Origin: an uncultured Oscillospiraceae bacterium | GTDB lineage: Bacteria; Bacillota; Clostridia; Oscillospirales; Oscillospiraceae | Assembly: GCA_947629955.1 (NCBI GenBank) | Contig: CANRFT010000023.1 | Location: 1-34,101 of the forward strand | Length of the DNA stretch: 34,101 nucleotides | Direction of reading: 5' to 3' | Part shown: positions 1-7,840 of the stretch, piece after piece | Numbering within the stretch: position 1 is the first letter of the stretch | Layout of the letters: each line of letters opens with the position of its first letter | Program-made: the position numbers and the translations under genes | The notes under the pieces: generated by a model | What the model was told of the DNA's origin: nothing | The model's input: only the letters and a program-made list of their open reading frames with translations | The model's database searches: none

Positions 1-1269
1 AAGAAGCGCAAGGCCGAGGTTGAACACCAGCAGAACACCAAAACCTTTATCGCCCCAACAGCCCTGACGCTCTCCGACCTGCTGGACCAATACGTCACCA
101 TCTATGGCGTCAACACCTGGGCACCCTCCACCTACGAGGGTCACAAGTCGCTGATTGACAACTACATCCGCCCCCTTATCGGGGATATGAAGCTGGATGA
201 CATCAACCCCAGGATGATGGATAACTTCTACAAGCGGCTCAAAACGGTCAAGGCCAAAGACCGGAACTATGGTCCTCCCAAGAATCCCTACATCTCGGCA
301 CGGACAATTCGGGAGATCCACAAACTTCTCCGCAACGCTTTCAATCAGGCAGTCAAGTGGGAGCTGATGGCCCGGAACCCGGTCCAGAACGCTACGCTGC
401 CCAAGTGCGAGGAAAACGTCCGTGAAATATGGGATGCCGAAACGCTTTTCAAGGCCATTGACCTTTGCGAAGATGATATTCTCAAACTCGCCCTCAATCT
501 TTCGTTTGCCTGCTCCCTTCGCATGGGTGAGCTGCTGGGCCTCACCTGGGACTGCATCGAGATTTCCCCGGAGAGCATCAACGAAGGCCGAGCCTATGTC
601 TATGTGGACAAGGAATTGCAACGCGTGAACAGAGAGGCCATGAGCCAGCTTGATGAACAGGGCATCAAGCTGAAATTCCCGGCGATATTCCCCTGCGGTT
701 CGACCGTGCTGGTTCTGAAAGAGCCAAAGACCAAAACAAGTACCCGGAAGGTCTTTCTTCCTCGCGCTGTCGCTGAAATGCTTGTGCAACGCAAAAAGGA
801 TATTGAGGCCCTAAAGGAGCTGTTGGGCGACGAGTACAAAGACTATAACCTTGTGTTTGCATCCAGCTCTGGCAATCCTATCGAGGGGTCCACCATCAAC
901 CGTATGTTCAGCAAGCTGATTGAGGACCACGATCTTCCCAAAGTGGTGTTCCACAGTATCCGTCACACCAGCACCACCTATAAGCTGATGTTGAGCGGAG
1001 GCGACATCAAGGGTGTCCAGGGTGATACCGGCCACGCGCAGGCCACGATGGTCACAGAGCGGTACGCGCACATTCTGGACGACAACCGACGCCTGAACGC
1101 TGAGAGGTTCCAAAAGGAGTTCTATACGCCAGCCGGAGCCGAGGAACCGAAAGTGCCGGACCCCGTGGAGAACCTCGATGCCGCAGGCAAGCAGGCCCTT
1201 CTCATCAAGCTCCTGACGGAAACGCCGGAGATGATGAACATGATTAAGGCTCTCGCACAGGCAGTATAA
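1..1269 (+). CDS. Tyrosine recombinase/integrase, 5'-truncated by the window edge
   Basis: Site-specific DNA recombinase of the phage/ICE integrase family, which cuts and rejoins attachment sites through a covalent phosphotyrosine. The reading frame is open from base 1, so the true start is off the window; 422 residues are visible. Using the first in-window Met (base 187) as residue 1, residues -62 to 75 form the SAM-like core-binding domain and about 80-300 the catalytic domain. The full catalytic set is visible: Arg112 in LRMGELLGL, a Lys in the KTKTSTRK strand (about 184-188), HxxR at His256/Arg259, His283 in the TGH motif and nucleophile Tyr293 in ERYAHI. A basic KKRK stretch is at the visible N-terminus. 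The gene ends with TAA and is followed by a hairpin. It looks intact and active as far as seen. Which attachment site it uses is not established here. Confidence 0.95.
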   Translation, partial: KKRKAEVEHQQNTKTFIAPTALTLSDLLDQYVTIYGVNTWAPSTYEGHKSLIDNYIRPLIGDMKLDDINPRMMDNFYKRLKTVKAKDRNYGPPKNPYISARTIREIHKLLRNAFNQAVKWELMARNPVQNATLPKCEENVREIWDAETLFKAIDLCEDDILKLALNLSFACSLRMGELLGLTWDCIEISPESINEGRAYVYVDKELQRVNREAMSQLDEQGIKLKFPAIFPCGSTVLVLKEPKTKTSTRKVFLPRAVAEMLVQRKKDIEALKELLGDEYKDYNLVFASSSGNPIEGSTINRMFSKLIEDHDLPKVVFHSIRHTSTTYKLMLSGGDIKGVQGDTGHAQATMVTERYAHILDDNRRLNAERFQKEFYTPAGAEEPKVPDPVENLDAAGKQALLIKLLTETPEMMNMIKALAQAV

Positions 1270-1285
1270 TCGCATAGTCTCAAAC

Positions 1286-1323
1286 GCCGGAGGAATCGCA
1301 AAACTGTATGCGGTTCCTCCGGC
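1286..1323 (+). terminator. Hairpin downstream of the integrase, probable terminator
   Basis: A 15-bp inverted repeat (1286-1300 with 1309-1323, one G-T pair) with an 8-nt loop starts 17 bases after the integrase stop. The arms begin GCCGGAGGAA. The downstream T-tract is weak (TACTGTTATTCC), so termination strength is uncertain. Confidence 0.6.
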
Positions 1324-1451
1324 TACTGTTATTCCTCTTGCAATACGGGTTACGGACTGTTAAAATAAAAACAGCTCATTGGAGTTCGCTTAACAACCTT
1401 GAACCGGCGTGAACAACTCTTTCCTTTATATTCAATTTGAGGTGTGCTATT

Positions 1452-1808
1452 ATGGCTTCAGTTGATAGGTTTGGCTTTTCACCAGAAAAGAAAGCAATGA
1501 TCGGGAAGCGAATTCGCAATTTGCGAGAAACGAAGCATGAGTCTGAATCTGAACTTGCAGTAGGTTTAGATGTATCCCGTGCTGCCGTGTGTCAATGGGA
1601 AAGAGGCAAGACAGCGCCGTCACCTCGGAACCTTAGAGCTTTAGCTGAACACTTTGGTGTCTCTTACGAATACCTATTGAAAGGGAATCCAGATGAGCCA
1701 GAATCTCAGCAGAAGCCACAGGAAAGCACCGACGATACGCTTTTTGAGAAATATCCCGGATTGATTGCAGGTCTTAACGCATTTGCCGAAGCTATCGAGA
1801 AATTATAG
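1452..1808 (+). CDS. XRE-family helix-turn-helix regulator, 118 aa
   Basis: Cro/C1-type DNA-binding protein. Residues about 16-72 form the five-helix HTH: IGKRIRNLRETK, then ESELAVGLDVSRAAVCQWERGKT with the recognition helix, then LRALAEHFGVSYEYLLKG. The C-terminal 45 residues are acidic and polar, then a short amphipathic helix (LIAGLNAFAEAIEKL) that may support dimerisation. I choose the ATG at 1452 because GAGG at 1439-1442 sits 9 bases upstream; a TTG at 1437 overlaps that ribosome site. The position beside an integrase fits a regulator of element maintenance or excision, but nothing in the sequence shows the target. The region is visibly more AT-rich than the genes from 3900 onward. Confidence 0.9.
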   Translation: MASVDRFGFSPEKKAMIGKRIRNLRETKHESESELAVGLDVSRAAVCQWERGKTAPSPRNLRALAEHFGVSYEYLLKGNPDEPESQQKPQESTDDTLFEKYPGLIAGLNAFAEAIEKL

Positions 1809-1832
1809 AATAATTCGATAGGAGACATTGCC

Positions 1833-1994
1833 ATGGAAGGAACTCAGGAACAAAAGGCCCTCTGTGTTGTGGAGGAATCCCAGGGTCGAAAAGTACTCAG
1901 CGATGAAGTCCTTATTGAAATCGTACATGGAGTTAAAGAGGTAATCGTCTTGCTGATTGAAAAGTTATGCGAGATGAAACGAGAGGTCAACTAA
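1833..1994 (+). CDS. Small protein, 53 aa, translationally coupled to the GNAT gene
   Basis: An ATG at 1833 with AGGAG at 1820-1824 opens a 53-residue frame ending at a TAA (1992-1994) whose last base is the A of the next gene's ATG (TAATG). The product is charged, with a hydrophobic amphipathic centre (VLIEIVHGVKEVIVLLIEKL) and a basic tail (MKREVN); no Cys/His cluster or signal peptide is seen. I do not recognise the family. The support is the good ribosome site, tight spacing after the XRE gene (24 nt) and the stop/start overlap with the acetyltransferase. Confidence 0.6.
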   Translation: MEGTQEQKALCVVEESQGRKVLSDEVLIEIVHGVKEVIVLLIEKLCEMKREVN

Positions 1995-2809
1995 TGGGAG
2001 ACATCTTCAAAAAAGCCCAACAAGAACAAGCTCAGTCAATATACGAGGGTATCTTGGACAAGCTGGAGGGCTTGTCTGCGGATACTCCGGGCTGGAAGGA
2101 TGTGCTTAAAGACGCCATTGATGATCTGGTGAAATCAGAGACACAGCCATCCACAGGAGGCACACAGGATAATAAAAGCGAGGCATGGGATTTTACTCAA
2201 GAGAAAACACAAGACCTATTTGTGAGCAACGACGAGGTTGTTATACGGCCTGTTACAAAAGCGGATGAGGCGTTCTATCTCAATGTGAGGATGCAGTATT
2301 CTCTCATGTATAGAGCCATATACCACACAACAGAGAAGGATATGGGGAGCCTGTTTTGGAACGAGGTTTCTCAGCCGGAGGTGTTCTACTGCATCATTGA
2401 GAGTGCGAAGAACAAAGACCCTATTGGGTATCTTGGGATAAAAGACACACGGGCAGAAACGTGGGAGATTGCCATTGAACTTGATGAAAAGCATACTCGC
2501 CAAGGGTATGGGCCGCAGAGCATTGTTCTCTTTCTGAATGAAGTCTATCGCATCACAGGAAGGTCAGAGTTCCGGGCGGTCGTGGAGGTCGATAATCTCC
2601 CCTCACAGAAGTGCTTTGAGAAGATCGGTGCCGAGCTGATTGGCCTATGTAATGGTGTAATACTGAAAACCGATGACGAGAAAAAACACTTTGAGGATAA
2701 AAACCTTGACCTCATAAATGAAGATATGATAAGGCTTGCAGAGCGGCTTGGTGTTGAGCCAAGAAAACTGTTGAGCCATTTGCTCGACTATCGGTACATA
2801 GTCAAATAA
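1994..2809 (+). CDS. GNAT-family N-acetyltransferase with extra N- and C-terminal regions, 271 aa
   Basis: Predicted acetyl-CoA-dependent acetyltransferase. Residues 1-80 are a charged helical leader (DIFKKAQQEQAQSIYEGILDKLEGL) not typical of the family. Residues 82-218 are the GNAT fold: VVIRPVTKADE (strand 1), motif A with the acetyl-CoA loop RQGYG at 169-173, then VEVDN with Asn201 and CFEKIGAEL at 207-215 (motif B). About 50 further residues (DLINEDMIRLAERLGVEPRK) follow. The start at 1994 is preferred over 1967 because GAGAGG at 1981-1986 is spaced correctly and the start overlaps the upstream stop. The substrate cannot be read from the sequence. The leader could tether the enzyme to a partner; a linked small protein is encoded directly upstream. 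Confidence 0.88.
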   Translation: MGDIFKKAQQEQAQSIYEGILDKLEGLSADTPGWKDVLKDAIDDLVKSETQPSTGGTQDNKSEAWDFTQEKTQDLFVSNDEVVIRPVTKADEAFYLNVRMQYSLMYRAIYHTTEKDMGSLFWNEVSQPEVFYCIIESAKNKDPIGYLGIKDTRAETWEIAIELDEKHTRQGYGPQSIVLFLNEVYRITGRSEFRAVVEVDNLPSQKCFEKIGAELIGLCNGVILKTDDEKKHFEDKNLDLINEDMIRLAERLGVEPRKLLSHLLDYRYIVK

Positions 2810-2832
2810 AGAGATAAGTAATGGAGGTAGCC

Positions 2833-3120
2833 ATGAAAACATATAAGCTGCTTGGCCCTGATGGGGTTGAGTATAATTCCGAGACGCCGGGAACCTTTGG
2901 CGGTAACAGCAAGCTCAAAGTATACGGGCGGCTTGATTGCCCATCCGCACTCTCTACCATCAGACGTTTTCCGGGAAGCTATGAACAGCACAGAGTTTTC
3001 TTCGCAGATGAAAAAACAGCTCTCGCCGCGGGGTATCGCCCCTGCGGGAACTGCCTTCGGAAACAGTATAGGGAGTTCATGGATGATCCTCAGAAGTATA
3101 AGGCCAAGTTTGGTCTTTAA
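2833..3120 (+). CDS. Ada-like metal-binding-domain protein, 95 aa
   Basis: Small stand-alone protein resembling the N-terminal zinc domain of the Ada methyl-transfer DNA-repair regulator. The match is the C-terminal block RVFFADEKTALAAGYRPCGNC (55-74; Cys71 and Cys74), which follows the Ada pattern of a Phe-Ala stretch, an Ala-Ala-Gly turn, then RPCxxC, together with Cys36 in RLDCPSA. Ada uses four Cys; only three are visible here, so metal ligation or alkyl-acceptor activity is uncertain. The ATG at 2833 has GGAGGT 5 nt upstream; an earlier ATG at 2821 precedes that ribosome site. A decayed copy of this gene's 3' end plus about 90 bases of its downstream sequence reappears at 19996-20137. 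Confidence 0.75.
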   Translation: MKTYKLLGPDGVEYNSETPGTFGGNSKLKVYGRLDCPSALSTIRRFPGSYEQHRVFFADEKTALAAGYRPCGNCLRKQYREFMDDPQKYKAKFGL

Positions 3121-3440
3121 CGGGCAGTAACTAAAATAATTGCTCATTGATCCTCGTTCATGGATGGCACACAGGACATGGATTGCACTCGAACCTAATG
3201 CCGGTTTTTCGCCCCCCTGCTAATCGCCAGCTAATTGGAGCCACAAAAAACGACCGAAATTAGCAAAAACATACGGTGAATAACAAGCAGTGTGACAAGC
3301 GAAAAATCCAGCAATATCAATGACTTTCCGCTACTGATGGTCACTGACAAACAGTGTCCTGGCGCTACTCCTAAGCAGACGGAGAAGCAATCGCCTTTTT
3401 CCCCAAATGCGGATGGTCCGCAGTTCAACTTACCTCATGT
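3121..3440. other. Non-coding stretch between the Ada-like gene and tRNA-Arg
   Basis: No supportable ORF. The first part (to about 3215) is homologous to 20057-20137, downstream of the decayed Ada-like copy; both carry TTGCACTCG near the end. At 3240-3251 the 12-mer GCCACAAAAAAC matches the tRNA 3' end and flank (3514-3525), a possible attachment-site remnant. No convincing promoter was found. Confidence 0.6.
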
Positions 3441-3517
3441 GCCCTCGTAGCTCAGCAGGATAGAGCGTCCGCCTCCTAAGCGGAAGGCCACGCGTTCGAA
3501 TCGCGTCGAGGGTGCCA
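3441..3517 (+). tRNA. tRNA-Arg (anticodon CCT), CCA encoded
   Basis: Full cloverleaf folded by eye. The acceptor stem GCCCTCG (3441-3447) pairs with CGAGGGT (3507-3513), with one G-U at the top. The D-arm lies in AGCTCAGCAGGATAGAGC. The anticodon stem TCCGC/GCGGA encloses the loop CTCCTAA, giving anticodon CCT at 3475-3477. The T-arm is ACGCG TTCGAAT CGCGT. The discriminator is G3514 and CCA is at 3515-3517. It reads the AGG codon. tRNA-Arg genes are common integration targets, and a tyrosine integrase gene lies 2.2 kb upstream. Confidence 0.96.
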
Positions 3518-3518
3518 C

Positions 3519-3579
3519 AAAAAACACCGATTTTTGTCCCTGTTTTCGTCAGAAAGCACACAAAAATCGGCGTTTTTTT
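3519..3579 (+). terminator. Rho-independent-type terminator after tRNA-Arg
   Basis: An inverted repeat of about 15 bp (AAAACACCGATTTTTGT near 3520-3536 against its near-complement at 3558-3575) is followed by a run of seven T at 3573-3579. One internal A-C mismatch. The A-rich 5' arm would also work in the opposite direction. Confidence 0.75.
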
Positions 3580-3802
3580 GTTCAGCATCACAAATTGCAC
3601 CAAACCGAGCTTCGGCAAAATGCCGAAAAAGGTTACAATTTTGATTAGCAAGCCGAACGTGAAAAAGCTATCGCCTATTGCGACCCATGTCATCAGTTCA
3701 ACAATACTCTGTTCGGCCAAAAAAGTCAATAGATGGTTTCCTGCTAATGAAATTAGCAGGAAGGGGATGCACCGCCGGGCTGCGTCAACAGGCGGCGCCC
3801 TA
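3580..3802. other. Non-coding leader region upstream of the lipoprotein promoter
   Basis: No gene supported. The only clear structure is the perfect 11-bp inverted repeat at 3738-3762; the sequence before it is AT-rich and holds scattered GATTAGC/GCTAAT words. Confidence 0.5.
3738..3762. repeat. Perfect 11-bp inverted repeat upstream of the lipoprotein promoter
   Basis: TTCCTGCTAAT (3738-3748), spacer GAA, ATTAGCAGGAA (3752-3762). It lies about 40 bp upstream of the -35 box and has no following T-tract, so a protein-binding site is as likely as a transcript hairpin. It is not repeated in front of the second copy of that promoter near 16069. Confidence 0.7.
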
Positions 3803-3860
3803 TTGACATGGGCAGAAAAATGTGTTATTTTATGCTAAAGTTAATCAAGTTAAACTTGAA
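3803..3860 (+). promoter_or_regulatory. Promoter and putative BlaI-type operator, copy 1 (lipoprotein-ABC operon)
   Basis: TTGACA at 3803-3808, 17-bp spacer, TATTTT at 3826-3831 with an extended TGT. Immediately downstream, AAGTTAA occurs twice (3838-3844 and 3847-3853) separated by TC, and the second lies in the palindrome AAGTTAAACTT (3847-3857). This overlaps the expected start of transcription, a place suited to a repressor. The same 59-bp block recurs at 16068-16126 with five mismatches, in front of the BlaI/MecI-type gene. Operator identity is inferred from that conservation and placement. Confidence 0.82.
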
Positions 3861-3902
3861 TAATGAAGTGCGCAACGCGACGCCACAGAGAGGAGACTAA
3901 AA

Positions 3903-5198
3903 ATGAGATCCTTCAAGCGAGTGTTCTTCGCGGCCGCTATGGCGGCCATATGCGTGTTGACCCTCTCCGCCTGCGGGGGGCCGTCCGGCTCAGATCGTTC
4001 AGATAACTTTGATGAGCTGTTCTCTTACAAAGGAGATTTGTCCATTGCATTCCTGTGCGGCACAGAGGACACGCTTTATTTCCGGACTTTTATTGGTGGG
4101 AATACTCTGTATTATATCGATAAGGACACGGGTTTCGGGGGTCCCCTGTGCGGGAAACCGGAGTGCCCTCATACCGGCAAAAACTGCAATGCCTTTGTCA
4201 GCGGCGTTAATGGTTGCCAGCAGATCTATGACGGCCGGCTCTATTGGGCCGCTACCGCGTACGTTGACGGCGGTACTGGCGGTGCGATCTGCAGCATGGC
4301 GCTGGACGGCACCGACCGGCAGACGGTGCGCGAGATCAGGGAAGAATACTACAGATTAGACTGTTCAACGCTCTTTCACCGTGGGTATGCCTGGAATTAC
4401 GGCGACCATGGCGAGATGGTGGACGGGCAGAAACAGTCGTGTCATTACGTCTGCGCCATCCCGCTGGATCCGGATGAGGAGCCTGTGGTCGTTCTGAACG
4501 AACCGTTTATAGACGATGGGAATGGCAGCACTGTCGTCACCCCCCGGGGAGATGATCTGTATATCCTGACAGTCACCCCGATCCTGCGGGAGGCCGAGGA
4601 GGGCTCCGTGCGCCCTTACGCCGCCACCGGCTACAACACCTACCGCTGTATGCGTTGGGACCGGGAGACCGGCGAACTGGAAACGCTGATGGAGGAGGAC
4701 GTTCAGGCTGACTGGACGAACGATCTGTGCGCCACTGAGGACGGCCTTATCTATACCTGGCAACCGACCGACCTCGTCAGCGATTCCAATGGCTTTCCAT
4801 GGCCCGAGTGGGGCGACCATGAGATGGAGGTCTGCCGGATCCCCTACGAGGGCGGGGAACCGGAGGTGCTGTTTACCATGCGGGGCGCGAATCAATTGGC
4901 CAACAGGGCGATCGCGGGCGGCGTTGTAGGTGGGCACCTGTGGGACAAGGAGAACCAGACCCTGTACGTGCAGCTCAAAGACCTTGAGGGGAACACGCTG
5001 GTAGACGATTCGTTTAAGCTGGACTGGACCTTTCACGGAACGTCCGGGCCATATTTTAATTTCCGCGGTGTGGACGAGGACTACGCCTATTTTGGCGAGA
5101 TAATGTGGGATGATGTGTGCGGGGTCGTGGCGGTGGCCCTGGACGGCAGCGGTGCGAAGATGCTGTGGACAAACGAGGCGTACCTAACAGAGGAATAA
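3903..5198 (+). CDS. Lipoprotein of the tandem array, type A, first copy (431 aa)
   Basis: Predicted surface lipoprotein: n-region MRSFKR, hydrophobic core, lipobox LSAC with lipidated Cys24, then a Gly/Ser-rich linker. This signal peptide differs from the other six copies, which all begin MKKTLALLLAAL, although the sequence after LSAC matches the type A copy at 7841. The body carries the array's invariant C-x4-C-x-H-x4-C block (Cys83, Cys88, His90, Cys95) after a YIDKDTG strand, then repeated strand-turn units such as SMALDGTDR and VAVALDGSG. These resemble beta-propeller repeats (DUF5050-like); the fold is inferred. It is the first gene after the promoter at 3803, with GAGGAG just upstream. 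Ligand unknown; a binding or sensor role for the downstream ABC systems is a guess. Confidence 0.88.
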   Translation: MRSFKRVFFAAAMAAICVLTLSACGGPSGSDRSDNFDELFSYKGDLSIAFLCGTEDTLYFRTFIGGNTLYYIDKDTGFGGPLCGKPECPHTGKNCNAFVSGVNGCQQIYDGRLYWAATAYVDGGTGGAICSMALDGTDRQTVREIREEYYRLDCSTLFHRGYAWNYGDHGEMVDGQKQSCHYVCAIPLDPDEEPVVVLNEPFIDDGNGSTVVTPRGDDLYILTVTPILREAEEGSVRPYAATGYNTYRCMRWDRETGELETLMEEDVQADWTNDLCATEDGLIYTWQPTDLVSDSNGFPWPEWGDHEMEVCRIPYEGGEPEVLFTMRGANQLANRAIAGGVVGGHLWDKENQTLYVQLKDLEGNTLVDDSFKLDWTFHGTSGPYFNFRGVDEDYAYFGEIMWDDVCGVVAVALDGSGAKMLWTNEAYLTEE

Positions 5199-5231
5199 CG
5201 CCCCGCGGGGCAAATAAAGAAGGAGGTCACC

Positions 5232-6509
5232 ATGAAAAAGACGCTTGCGCTGCTGCTGGCGGCGCTGCTGACCCTCTCCGCCTGCGGGGGGCCGGAGCCA
5301 GTTGAGCAGGAGGAACGGACGGTGGACACGGCCCGCTCCTTTGTCCATTATCGTCAGGACGCCTATTACGCGGAGACGGAGGATAACATATATTTTGCCT
5401 TTAGCTTCAACTGGCCTTATCTGCTCTGCGTGGATAAGGCCACCGGTATCTGCGGTCCGGTATGTGGGAAGCCGGAATGCGGGCATGATGATGAGACCTG
5501 CAATGCGTATCTCGGCGGTAATGTCTTATATGTGGGGATCTACCAAGACAGGCTCTACTGGGTAGGTGAGGAATACAATAGCGGATATCACGAATTTATT
5601 GCCAGTGCGGCCCTAGACGGCTCGGACCACAGGCGGGAGAGGGAGTTGGAGGACGGACTGATTCCTGACACTATGTTGAACCGATACATGATGATGTATG
5701 AAGGAGCGATCTATCTCGCCACCATCATGGATGAGATCGAGGAAGGCGTCCAGAAGGAGTATAACTATGTCTGCCGGATCCCGCTGGACCCCGAGGAAGA
5801 GGCGGAGGTGATCCTTCAGGAGGAGACGCCGTGGAGCAATTATCTGCCCATCCAGCCTTATGACGGGAAGCTGTATATCTTTACCATGAATTATGACCGG
5901 ATCGATGACGAGACAACGTCCACCTGCTTCAAGCTGCGGCGCTGGGATATCGAGAGCGGGGAGATGGAGGCCCTGTACGCGGAGGACGACAGCTCCTTTG
6001 GAAAAGTCACGGAACCCTGGGTCATGGAGGACGGCATCCTGTTCAACAGCTTTGAAAGGGATGACAGCGGGACGGCAAGAATGAAGATCTACAAATATGA
6101 GTTCGAGACGGGAGAGGTGCGCTATCTGTTCTACAACGACCTGGTCGAGAACACGGTCCGTCTGGAAATCGCGGACGACATCGTGGCCGGGTATTACCTG
6201 TACCCATCAGAGCAGGAGGAAGGAGTCTACGATATCCCGGTCCGGCTGTGGGACTTTGACGGGAATAGACTGGTGGACGAGACCTACACCTTCGACCTGG
6301 GGAGAGGGTTTTGGATAAACTTTACGTCGCTGTGTGGACGGGACGAGACGAACGCCTATATTGCTCTTTACGCCGAGGGCAGTGACGGGGACACCTTCTA
6401 TGTCACGCTCAAGATCATAGCGGTGGCGCTGGATGGCTCCGGGGCAAAGGTGCTATGTGAGGGGAACCTGGGTAGGGATTCTTCCGGGCGCAAATTTGTA
6501 GTGCAGTAA
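5232..6509 (+). CDS. Lipoprotein of the tandem array, type B, copy 1 (425 aa)
   Basis: Signal peptide MKKTLALLLAALLTLSAC with lipidated Cys18; the mature start GGPEPVEQEERTVDT defines type B. The Cys/His block is at Cys78, Cys83, His85 and Cys90. The middle holds YNYVCRIPLDP, FKLRRWDIESGEME and VTEPWVMEDG segments shared by all type B copies, and the end reads GRKFVVQ. The intergenic gap to the previous gene is 33 nt and contains AAGGAGGTCAC, nearly a full anti-Shine-Dalgarno complement, repeated before most later copies. It is closest by eye to copies 9150 and 10468. No enzyme motif seen. Confidence 0.88.
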   Translation: MKKTLALLLAALLTLSACGGPEPVEQEERTVDTARSFVHYRQDAYYAETEDNIYFAFSFNWPYLLCVDKATGICGPVCGKPECGHDDETCNAYLGGNVLYVGIYQDRLYWVGEEYNSGYHEFIASAALDGSDHRRERELEDGLIPDTMLNRYMMMYEGAIYLATIMDEIEEGVQKEYNYVCRIPLDPEEEAEVILQEETPWSNYLPIQPYDGKLYIFTMNYDRIDDETTSTCFKLRRWDIESGEMEALYAEDDSSFGKVTEPWVMEDGILFNSFERDDSGTARMKIYKYEFETGEVRYLFYNDLVENTVRLEIADDIVAGYYLYPSEQEEGVYDIPVRLWDFDGNRLVDETYTFDLGRGFWINFTSLCGRDETNAYIALYAEGSDGDTFYVTLKIIAVALDGSGAKVLCEGNLGRDSSGRKFVVQ

Positions 6510-6543
6510 GACAGATAGCGGGGCGAAAAAGAAGGAGGTCACT

Positions 6544-7806
6544 ATGAAAAAGACGCTTGCGCTGCTGCTGGCGGCGCTGCTGACGCTCTCCGCCTGCGGA
6601 GGGCCGGAGCCAGTTGAGCAGGAGGAACGGACGGTGGATACGGCCCGCTCCTTTACCCATTTTGATCAGAATGCCTTTTGCGCGGAGACGGAGGACAGCA
6701 TCTATTTTGCTTTTTATTACTTCTGGCCCTATCTGCTCTGCGTGGATAAGGCCACCGGTATCTGCGGCCCGGTATGTGGAAAGCCGGAGTGCGGGCATGA
6801 TGATGAGACCTGCAACGCGTACCTCGGAGATGATGTCCTTTATGTGGGGATATATCGGGACAGGATCTACTGGGTGTGTTCAGGGAGCGGGTATCATGAT
6901 TATGTTTACAGCGCGGCCCTGGATGGCTCGGACCACAGACAGGAGCGGGAGATAGAGGACGGACTGGTCCCGAATGATTTCAACCAATACATGGTGATGT
7001 ACGAGGGGGCGATCTATCTCGCCACCATCACGGATAGTATCAAGGGCGGCGCGCAGAAGGAGTATAACTATATCTGCCGGATCCCGCTGGACCCCCAAGA
7101 AGAGACGGAGGTGATCCTTCAGGAGGAGACGCCGTGGAGCAATTATCTGCCCATCCAGCTCTATGACGGAAAGCTGTATTTCTTTACCATGAATTATGAG
7201 TGGGTCGATGACGAGACGACGGCCACCTGCTTCAAGCTGCGGCGCTGGGATATCGAGAGCGGGGAGATGGAGACCCTGTACGCGGAGGACGACAGCTCCT
7301 TTGGAAACGTCACAGAACCCTGGGTCACGGAGGACGGCGTCCTGTTCAACAGCTATGAAAAGGATGACAGCGGGACGTGGGGGATGAATATCTATAAATA
7401 TGAGTTCGAGACGGGAGACATACGCTATCTGTTCTCCAACGACGTGGGTGATTACGCAAACCACCTGGGGATCGCGGACGGCATCGTGGCCGGGTATTGG
7501 CTGTATTCGTCGGAGGCGGAGGAAGGCGTCTGCGTCTATGACCTCCCGGTCAAGCTGTGGGACTTTGACGGGAATATACTGGTGGACGAGACCTACACCT
7601 TCGAGCTGGAACAGGGGTACAGCTCATATTTCACGTGGCTGTGCGGGCGGGACGAGACGAACGCCTATATCGCCCTCTCCACTTCGGACGTAGGCGCGTA
7701 TGTCGCTCTCACGATCATAGCGGTGGCGCTGGACGGCTCCGGGGCAAGGGCATTGGGGACGGGGGCCCTCGGCAACTCTTCCGGGCGCCAATTTGTGGTG
7801 CAGTGA
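6544..7806 (+). CDS. Lipoprotein of the tandem array, type B, divergent copy (420 aa)
   Basis: Same signal peptide and mature start as the copy at 5232. The first 35 residues are essentially identical, after which this copy is the most divergent type B member. It has shortened loops around CSGSGYHDYVYSAALDG and a different tail region (ELEQGYSSYFTWLCGRDETNA). The Cys/His block CGKPECGHDDETC is unchanged. The contrast between an identical 5' end and a divergent body suggests conversion of the leader segment or strong constraint on it. It sits 34 nt after the previous gene in the same operon. Confidence 0.88.
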   Translation: MKKTLALLLAALLTLSACGGPEPVEQEERTVDTARSFTHFDQNAFCAETEDSIYFAFYYFWPYLLCVDKATGICGPVCGKPECGHDDETCNAYLGDDVLYVGIYRDRIYWVCSGSGYHDYVYSAALDGSDHRQEREIEDGLVPNDFNQYMVMYEGAIYLATITDSIKGGAQKEYNYICRIPLDPQEETEVILQEETPWSNYLPIQLYDGKLYFFTMNYEWVDDETTATCFKLRRWDIESGEMETLYAEDDSSFGNVTEPWVTEDGVLFNSYEKDDSGTWGMNIYKYEFETGDIRYLFSNDVGDYANHLGIADGIVAGYWLYSSEAEEGVCVYDLPVKLWDFDGNILVDETYTFELEQGYSSYFTWLCGRDETNAYIALSTSDVGAYVALTIIAVALDGSGARALGTGALGNSSGRQFVVQ

Positions 7807-7840
7807 GATGCCCCACGGCGCAAAAAAGAAGGAGGTCACT

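Noticed and set aside
1399-1432. Candidate promoter before the XRE gene (TTGAAC ... TATATT)
   Set aside because: Spacing is 22 bp, too long for a standard sigma-A promoter; no better pair was found.
3181-3200. Possible tRNA fragment (GGTTCGAGT on the minus strand near 3190)
   Set aside because: The flanking bases do not form a T-stem and no acceptor or anticodon arm is found.
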